Of a DNA stretch of 64,000 bases, positions 58,735 through 64,000 are shown piece after piece. The notes under the pieces were generated by a model. The model did no database searches. It was not told where the DNA came from and saw nothing but the letters and a program-made list of their open reading frames with translations. Every line of letters starts with the position of its first letter. Position 1 is the stretch's first letter. Position numbers and translations under genes: made by a program. Origin of the DNA: Arabidopsis thaliana (taxonomy: Eukaryota; Streptophyta; Magnoliopsida; Brassicales; Brassicaceae); the NCBI RefSeq assembly GCF_000001735.4, contig NC_003071.7:15785443-15849442 (forward strand). Direction: 5' to 3'.

Positions 58735-59452
58735 TTTGCTGCCTGTTGGGGGGGTCATTGTTGATGCCAGGAGGTCCAAACTCAGCAAGAAAAAGGAACA
58801 ATTAGCTACTATCAATATATCAATAAGTTGATCGAGACAAAAGGAAATGGCCAAATAATGGATCATATATAACTAGGTCTAGTATATCGACGGTTTTGCT
58901 TCTTAGAATTAGTAACACAACTTGATATTTTATGCTACTCAATGAATTTATATAAGATATAATTAGTAAATTAAACATGTCATTGAAGTCATAAGCCAAT
59001 TTAAAGCTAGTGAAAATGTTAAGAATTAAAGAGAACCGGCTAATACATTGGCTGCTCTTTTAGGAACAAATTCATTGGACAGAACAAATACCTTGACTGA
59101 TTCCATAGAGTTCGAGGTCTTGTTTCCCGACTTGCAATGCATATCAAAAATGGTGATATTGTATTAACAATTATCGTGGTTCTGTTTTTTTTTTTTTTTT
59201 TTTGCTAAACTTCCTGGTTTTATATAACTTAGGTAAATAATACATAGTTTATAATGGAATGTGCCACAGCAACAACGAAATCCGGGGTGAACAAGCCGGG
59301 TTCGAAAACAATAAATTAAATATGTAAGAGTTAGAGAGAAGAGCCTCCAACACCATAATTGTTCTGTTATGTTCATTTTGCTAATGGCTAAATCATGTTT
59401 ACTTTGTAGTTATCAGCGTTCAACAACGACATTGACATGTTGCAACGACTAA
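58735..59452. other. Insert-like spacer in the third repeat unit
   Basis: The flank shared with copy A ends near 58735, and unrelated DNA follows. It includes a G run (TTGGGGGGG), and a T run at 59187 that starts a stretch ending near 59355, with GTTCTGTT at both sides; that might be another minus-strand retroposon of about 170 bp, but the repeat is only 8 bp. No gene seen. Confidence 0.4.
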
Positions 59453-59675
59453 ATCGTGTTCCTTTTGCTATAGATGACGACATGATGAAACATCATTTGG
59501 ATGTTTATTGTTGGTCCATACCTGAGGACATGCTATCCAAGTTTTTTTAGATTAAACAGAGGATTGATGATTTTTTTTTTTTGGATTGATGAATTTTATT
59601 ATTTTGATTGATGATGAATTTGGTTTTGGGAATTTAGTTTTGGTTCGTGTCAGTTAGGTTGGTTGCTCACCTCTT
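59453..59675 (+). pseudogene. Second AKR4C10-like remnant
   Basis: 59453-59565 matches the end of AKR exon 6: ATGATGAAACA-CATTTGGATGTTT, TTGGTCCATACC and GAGGACATGCTATCCAAG correspond to the codons for [24 protein letters not shown] follows SK-FF where the intact gene reads SEIGQ. The exon boundary ACAG is followed by intron-like DNA holding a T-run micro-insert, and GTTAGGTTGGTTG near 59653 may be the start of exon 7. It is more decayed than the 56840 remnant, hence probably older. Confidence 0.75.
59561..59592 (-). repeat. T-run micro-insert in the AKR remnant
   Basis: GGATTGATGA occurs at 59561-59570 and 59583-59592 with twelve T residues between and nothing else. The intact paralogues lack it. 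Confidence 0.45.
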
Positions 59676-59739
59676 AAAATTTTTGTATATTTATTGTATT
59701 GAATAAAAAAAAAAAAAGCAAACATACAATAGAGAAATG

Positions 59740-59896
59740 AAACATAATAGCATAAATCTCCCAGCTGTAAGTGCTGGATTCGATGCCCGTTGAGAGGATC
59801 TCTTCTTCAAAAGAGATGAATTAACTCCTGCTTCGATATAACGCTTTCAGATTTGAACTTCCAGATATTCAAAAAAAAAAAAACATAATAGCATAA
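59740..59896 (+). mobile_element. 5'-truncated SINE-like retroposon with 16-bp target duplication
   Basis: AAACATAATAGCATAA is repeated exactly at 59740-59755 and 59881-59896. The 125 bp between end in an A run. Near the head, GGATTCGATGCCC resembles the tRNA B box (GGTTCGANNCC), with no A box before it, so it looks like a tRNA-derived SINE cut within the tRNA part. It lies 11 bp past the stop codon of the minus-strand DC1 copy C, so it must fall in that gene's 3' UTR. Confidence 0.75.
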
Positions 59897-59907
59897 CAAT
59901 AAAGAAT

Positions 59908-60609
59908 TCAAAGCATTTCTGTGATGATACTGCTGACAACTTCAACTGTAACATCCTTGAAAAATCTAAACACTCTTCTTCTTTTACTTGGACCTGACAC
60001 TTGACCTTTATTTGTATGTTCATAATTGTGTATGCCTCCGCATTCATCATTATAAGGCTGAGGATCCTGAGAAGTGTTCAAATCCATTTGCGGTTCTGTA
60101 GCAGCTGGTGCAGACGAATTAACGCATTCCACGTGAACATCCAGCATGCATGGACCGCACTTGTACCGCCAGGACAAGATTGCGCCTCGGCAAACCATGC
60201 ACGTGTTGCTCGCTCCACACTGACTCAGCTCTAAGAGATGAGCAGGATGAGGCACGTAGCTCACGTGCTGATGATGTTGTGTGCAGAGTGGATGGACATC
60301 GAAACCACAAGTCTCGCAGTGGTAATAAACCCCCTCGACCAATCTGTGGCAGATGTTGCACATATTTTCTGATCCATTGACAAATAGCCGGAGCTCATGT
60401 TGTGGATGCATAAAGCTTATGAGGGTAAAGGGACAGGTGGCACAATGGTCATGAAGAACATAGTCGCACGGGGCACATCGATAGGTCTTCCCAAAGCCGT
60501 AGGTTTTACAGCCACCGCATGTGAACTCGCCATATTCGTCAACCTTCGTTAGTGGATGGGTATGGGAAAAATGTTGGACTACTTGTTGTTCTACACTCGA
60601 CGAAGACAT
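59908..60609 (-). CDS. DC1-domain protein, copy C
   Basis: Single exon, 233 residues from the ATG at 60609; the frame is open upstream to a TTG at 60714 but no ATG lies there. Three DC1 modules (HFSHTHPLTKVDEYGEFTC; HELRLFVNG with a shortened inter-module segment; HPAHLLELSQCG), ligands apparently kept. The linker is short and acidic rather than Tyr-rich (PQMDLNTSQDPQPYNDECGG). The tail RRRVFRFFKDVTVEVVSSI keeps the basic part but is less hydrophobic. More diverged from A and B than they are from each other. A SINE-like insert lies immediately past the stop. Confidence 0.9.
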   Translation of the reverse strand: MSSSSVEQQVVQHFSHTHPLTKVDEYGEFTCGGCKTYGFGKTYRCAPCDYVLHDHCATCPFTLISFMHPQHELRLFVNGSENMCNICHRLVEGVYYHCETCGFDVHPLCTQHHQHVSYVPHPAHLLELSQCGASNTCMVCRGAILSWRYKCGPCMLDVHVECVNSSAPAATEPQMDLNTSQDPQPYNDECGGIHNYEHTNKGQVSGPSKRRRVFRFFKDVTVEVVSSIITEML

Positions 60610-62098
60610 CTCGTTGTTTGTTTGTTTTTCGTTGAGAGTGGTTAGGCTTTGAGAGAATGAATGGTGGTATAAAAAGAAACTGTTGTTTTGACCATTCCAA
60701 TCTTCATTTGGCAAACAAGTAAGAATGGACGTTCAGTTGTGGTTACAAAATTAATAAATTTGTTTGACAATTTCAAGTCATAATAACTTTGTTCACTTGT
60801 GGTTACAAAAACATAAATTATTGGTCACTTGTGCTCCGACGAATAATAACTTAACTCAGTCGTTAGAAACTCATACAACGCGGTATAGCAGTTTCGCTGA
60901 CATCAGGCTAGTTGACTGACGACGTACCCTATAAGCCTGTTCTAACTACATATAATGTGGCCTCTTTTTTGAGCCACTGTTTCTCTCTCTTTTTTTGAAA
61001 TGATCTTCAAGGACTGAGTTCCATGGTTTTTCTGGAATAAATAACTTTTGCAGAGTATTAGTTAAACTACAAGAAATGCAACGTTCTCCTACAATAAAAA
61101 TGGTAAAAATTTCGTAGAAAATATGCGTTTCTTTCTAATTTCCTACAACAAAAATGGTATAACGTTATACTATTATTTTATTTTGTGAAATTTGTAAAAC
61201 TACATTTATGTCGGTTGAATTTTAGTGTAATAACGTGAACCTTTATAAGAAAGTAAACTAGTGATATGTAGTAGAATCCATAGTAAAAAGTTCCACTTTG
61301 ATTTTGAGTAGAAATGTAAGGAGAATCCATATGATCATCATTCATTGAAACAAAATGTATGAAGTCAAAAAAGTAATAAAAGAACTGTATAAACTATAGG
61401 ATTTGCTTCGTTTTTTTATTTTTCTTTGGGAACTTGCGGCGCCTAAAAAAAGATTAGAACTATTCCAAGCAATTATGACGGAGAATCGTGATATCGTATA
61501 TTATTCCAGACAGCATTTTATATTCAACCATGTTGTCGTTGTAATATCCAATTAGCCAAACTTCAATCAAAGCATTATCATGCTTGACATGTTTGTAAAT
61601 ATAATATATTTTCAGTCTAAAACTAGTTATAGAAACAAATGTTAAAAGAATAATAGTTGTCTTTATAACCTTGATCAAAATGTACTTTCGTTTGTTATTA
61701 GTATTTTTAGATTTAGAATAAACCATATAGATAAGATAAGAATATGTAAATAAAAAATAAAAAAGTGGTCAAGTGTAACTCAACTAACAATTAAAAACCG
61801 GTAAAACCAATTCTACATAAATTTAAATATTAAAACATTAGTACATATCTATATTGAATGATTAAAAATGAACATTAAATATAATAAGGATAGAGACTTT
61901 CCCACCTCTTAAGTCAGTCAACTCGTCGAAAGTCAACTAATAACGGTGTGACACTCTGTCACAAATCAGAAGAGTAATCATATATACAACTCTCATTCTG
62001 ATATTCGGAAGAAATGTCACTATACTTTCTTTTTGTCATTATATTTCCAACACCAAACACAACTCTCTGTCTCTCTCTCTGAATCAAGAACGGTAAAG
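60610..62098. promoter_or_regulatory. Divergent promoter region of DC1 copy C and the inverted DC1 gene
   Basis: About 1.5 kb between start codons. The copy C side (60762-60930) keeps CACTTGTGGTTACAAAA, CTCAGTCGTTAGAAACT and TTGAC at 60912, with the first W-box changed to CTGAC. The plus-strand gene side has inverted W-box cores GTCAA at 61917-61921 and 61932-61936, 15 bp apart. The middle, 61040-61900, is AT-rich and shows nothing recognisable. Confidence 0.55.
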
Positions 62099-62971
62099 AT
62101 GGCTCCAAGGACACTAAAACGGCACACCGTTCAGCATTTCACGCATATTCATCCATTGACAGAGTTTAACAGCATTGGTGATTTCATCTGCGACGGCTGC
62201 AAAACCTACGGCTCAGGCAAGACATATCGATGCGAACCATGCAACTATGATCTCCATGAGTATTGTGCCACATGTCCCCTTACCCTTCCAACTTTCATTC
62301 ATCCCCAGCATGAGCTCAGCCTCGTCGTTCGAAAACAACAGTCCACACGCCAAAACGACCGCGCGTGTGACATATGCGACGAGTCGGTAGAAGGGTTGTT
62401 CTACAGATGCAAGATATGTGAGTTTGACGTGCATCCTCTCTGCACGCAGCTGCCTCAACACGTGAGGCATGTCCTTCACCCTGCCCATCACTTAGAGTTT
62501 CGCCCCTCGGGAGCTAGCACGTGTATGGTTTGTCACGGCCCGTGCCAATCTTGGAGGTATAGGTGTGAGTTATGTAGATTCGATATCCATATGGAGTGTA
62601 TCCTAGCCGTGTGTAACACGTCACCTTCTGACCAGACCGATGCGTCTGGTACTAAGAGCAGAGGACTCAAGCAACAAGGTGGACAACCGTCACCGCCCAC
62701 GCAGTGGCAACAACCACATTTTGGTTACCCGTATGCGTATGGGCCGATGGGTCAACAACAACCTTATTTTAATTATCATCCCTATAATTACAATAATTTC
62801 AATTACATGAACGGGTATAATATGAATCCGGGTCAGGTACCAATGGCTGGGGCGAGTCAAAACTCGACTCCGAGTAAGGGCTGGAGAATGTTTACGATTG
62901 CATCGAAGCTAACAATGGGAGTTGTCTCTAGTGCAATATTTGGGTTTCCCATTACAAATCTCATGTCGTGA
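62099..62971 (+). CDS. DC1-domain protein, inverted copy
   Basis: Single exon, 290 residues from the ATG at 62099; an upstream in-frame TTG is rejected as start because ATGGCTCCA lies in better context. Three DC1 modules: HFTHIHPLTEFNSIGDFIC through LHEYCATCP, HELSLVVRK through HPLCTQLP, and HPAHHLEFR through IHMECILA, zinc ligands present. The linker is long, Gln/Tyr/Asn-rich (PYFNYHPYNYNNFNYMNGYN). The tail, GWRMFTIASKLTMGVVSSAI, retains the family form. Oriented opposite to the other four, so it arose by an inverted duplication or later inversion. Paired W-box cores upstream. Confidence 0.93.
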   Translation: MAPRTLKRHTVQHFTHIHPLTEFNSIGDFICDGCKTYGSGKTYRCEPCNYDLHEYCATCPLTLPTFIHPQHELSLVVRKQQSTRQNDRACDICDESVEGLFYRCKICEFDVHPLCTQLPQHVRHVLHPAHHLEFRPSGASTCMVCHGPCQSWRYRCELCRFDIHMECILAVCNTSPSDQTDASGTKSRGLKQQGGQPSPPTQWQQPHFGYPYAYGPMGQQQPYFNYHPYNYNNFNYMNGYNMNPGQVPMAGASQNSTPSKGWRMFTIASKLTMGVVSSAIFGFPITNLMS

Positions 62972-63828
62972 CTTTTGTTTTCTTTCTTCTAATTTCGGCG
63001 CTAAAGTATAGTTACAACTTGCAAGAGTTATTTGGTGAATCCATACCCGAAAAAAAACACTAATTACAATGGTGAGTTTGGTAATAATCAATATTAGTGG
63101 TAAATTTGGTTTTCTAAAAATTGTGTGATGACATATCAGTGGTATACAGAGATATCAGATCTGATCAATATTTTTTTGACGAAAATGTAAGAAACAAATT
63201 CTTTCAACTATTTTTTTTTTTCCTGGAACATAAAACCATCGTGGATGGAACTATTAGCAAATGCAAATTCCAAAATAATCAAAATAATTACGCATCTCCT
63301 AATAGGAAATACTTGACGGAGTTCTGTGACTCATGTCTTGTGCAGTCATTTTTATGGATAGGACCGGATAATAACCAGAGTACAAGAATTCTAAGTTTTC
63401 TAACAGTACTTCTTTACATATTTGGATTTATTCTTGTTGTTCAATTTGTGACTTAGTCTCATCGTTAAGTAAGATGTTACGTAGGCATAAATTATGTGAA
63501 TTTCTTTTCGGTCAAAGTAACCAATAATTTGCATGGATGTTCTAGTATGGCTCTAAAACATTCATCCAAACTACATCATTGGTATTATGTTATTGCCATG
63601 GTATATTCAGATGGATGATAATAATTGTCACATATATAGCGTTATTGTGAAATAGGATACCAAACCAACTTCATACAAGAACTACAAATTATATACATAA
63701 ATAATCAACAAATAATATATAGACTACTAAAATTCAAAATGCTTCAGAAAACTAAGAATTTTCACATAAAATAAATTCTAGGAATTTTCCAAACGAGAAC
63801 CATTCTAAAAGATGTGAAACACCGAAGC
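62972..63828. other. Convergent 3' flanks
   Basis: AT-rich DNA between the plus-strand DC1 gene and the minus-strand glycine-rich gene. No gene or repeat recognised. Confidence 0.5.
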
Positions 63829-64000
63829 TCAGCAACCTCCTCCGCCTCCGCCTCCTCCTCCTCCTCCTCCGCCTCCACCTCCATCCCCACCGCCACCACC
63901 ACCACCACCAAAACCTCCACCACCTCCATCACCGCCAAAGCCACCCCCATTTGCTCCATCACCTATTTCCACATCTTCACCTCCGCCATCCTCTCCTCCT
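63829..64000 (-). CDS. Glycine-rich protein, C-terminal part (cut by window edge)
   Basis: The minus-strand frame stays open from the right edge to the TGA at 63829-63831, encoding about 56 residues. The visible part is acidic glycine-rich sequence (DGGGEDVEIGDGANGGG), then blocks of FGGDGGGGGF and long Gly runs with occasional Asp, ending in a single Cys. The repeated GGN codons make the DNA C/T-rich on the plus strand. The start lies outside. Glycine-rich proteins include wall-structural and signalling types; nothing visible decides between them. A competing minus-strand frame over the same bases gives a Glu/Val-rich peptide and is likely a shadow. Confidence 0.7.
   Translation of the reverse strand, partial: GGEDGGGEDVEIGDGANGGGFGGDGGGGGFGGGGGGGGDGGGGGGGGGGGGGGGGC

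Noticed and set aside
59290-59305. tRNA B-box-like GGGTTCGAAAAC
   Set aside because: Wrong orientation for the adjacent tail, no A box and no cloverleaf.
59171-59355. Another minus-strand retroposon after the T run at 59187
   Set aside because: Only an 8-bp flanking match (GTTCTGTT) and no shared family sequence; kept only as a note in the spacer entry.
60610-60714. N-terminal extension of DC1 copy C
   Set aside because: Begins at TTG, not ATG; paralogues A and B start at the homologous MSSS/MSLS.
62213-62491. Minus-strand frame inside the inverted DC1 gene (and similar frames inside the other DC1 genes)
   Set aside because: Shadow of Cys-rich codons; the DC1 frame has the zinc ligands and full length.
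63762-63962. Glu/Val-rich minus-strand frame over the glycine-rich gene
   Set aside because: A frame shift of the same GGN repeat; the Gly frame gives a coherent acidic glycine-rich protein with a plausible end.

Overview
The window reads as a plant nuclear chromosome segment, and I recognise it as Arabidopsis thaliana chromosome 2 (roughly the At2g37640-At2g37830 interval). The evidence is AT-rich intergenic DNA, GT-AG (and some GC-AG) introns, and proteins matching known Arabidopsis genes in sequence and exact length. These include expansin EXPA3, GRAS factor SCL9, FHY1, lectin receptor kinase LecRK-IV.1, ZFP10 and AKR4C8/9/10. Locus names come from memory; exon boundaries were read from splice sites and checked by reading frame.

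Layout. 1-2634 holds no recognisable gene. 2635-4370 (-) is EXPA3; 7181-9337 (+) is intronless SCL9. 10039-11535 (-) is a plastid SDR-like oxidoreductase and 11942-15097 (-) a WD40 protein. 16247-17254 (-) is FHY1, with a FHY3/FAR1 site and a G-box-like element upstream. 18058-20073 (-) is a GID4/Vid24 ubiquitin-ligase receptor, head to head with 20669-24798 (+), the plastid PurK-PurE purine enzyme. 25139-28734 (-) is a CER1-like wax enzyme with a GC-AG intron. 29492-31519 (-) is LecRK-IV.1. 34623-35777 (+) is TBL15, followed by a Tourist-like MITE. 36744-39096 (-) is a DUF604 glycosyltransferase, 42264-43178 (-) ZFP10, and 45575-45823 (+) a small stress-type protein.

The accessory part is 46553-62971. 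Three aldo-keto reductases (AKR4C8, 4C9, 4C10, all +) share one seven-exon plan. They are interleaved with five DC1 (C1-like zinc finger) genes, four on the minus strand and one inverted on the plus strand. After AKR4C10 the array repeats as [AKR 3' end (+) / DC1 (-)]; in the second and third repeats the AKR part has decayed to a remnant while the DC1 gene is intact. The three promoters of the repeated minus-strand DC1 genes share a block containing W-box cores, and a W-box pair is also found upstream of the inverted copy. The right edge cuts a glycine-rich protein gene (-).

How the genes relate. Most are unrelated housekeeping, signalling or wall genes. The AKR/DC1 array is the one stretch whose layout suggests a local, stress-related expanding module: AKRs detoxify reactive carbonyls, and the DC1 promoters look WRKY-responsive. 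The window also carries small retroposon traces: a 5'-truncated SINE-like insert with a 16-bp target duplication, two related minus-strand retroposons around AKR4C9, and several A/T-rich micro-inserts bounded by 10-16 bp direct repeats. I saw no tRNA, rRNA, CRISPR array or LTR element. I did not find a clearly new molecular system.
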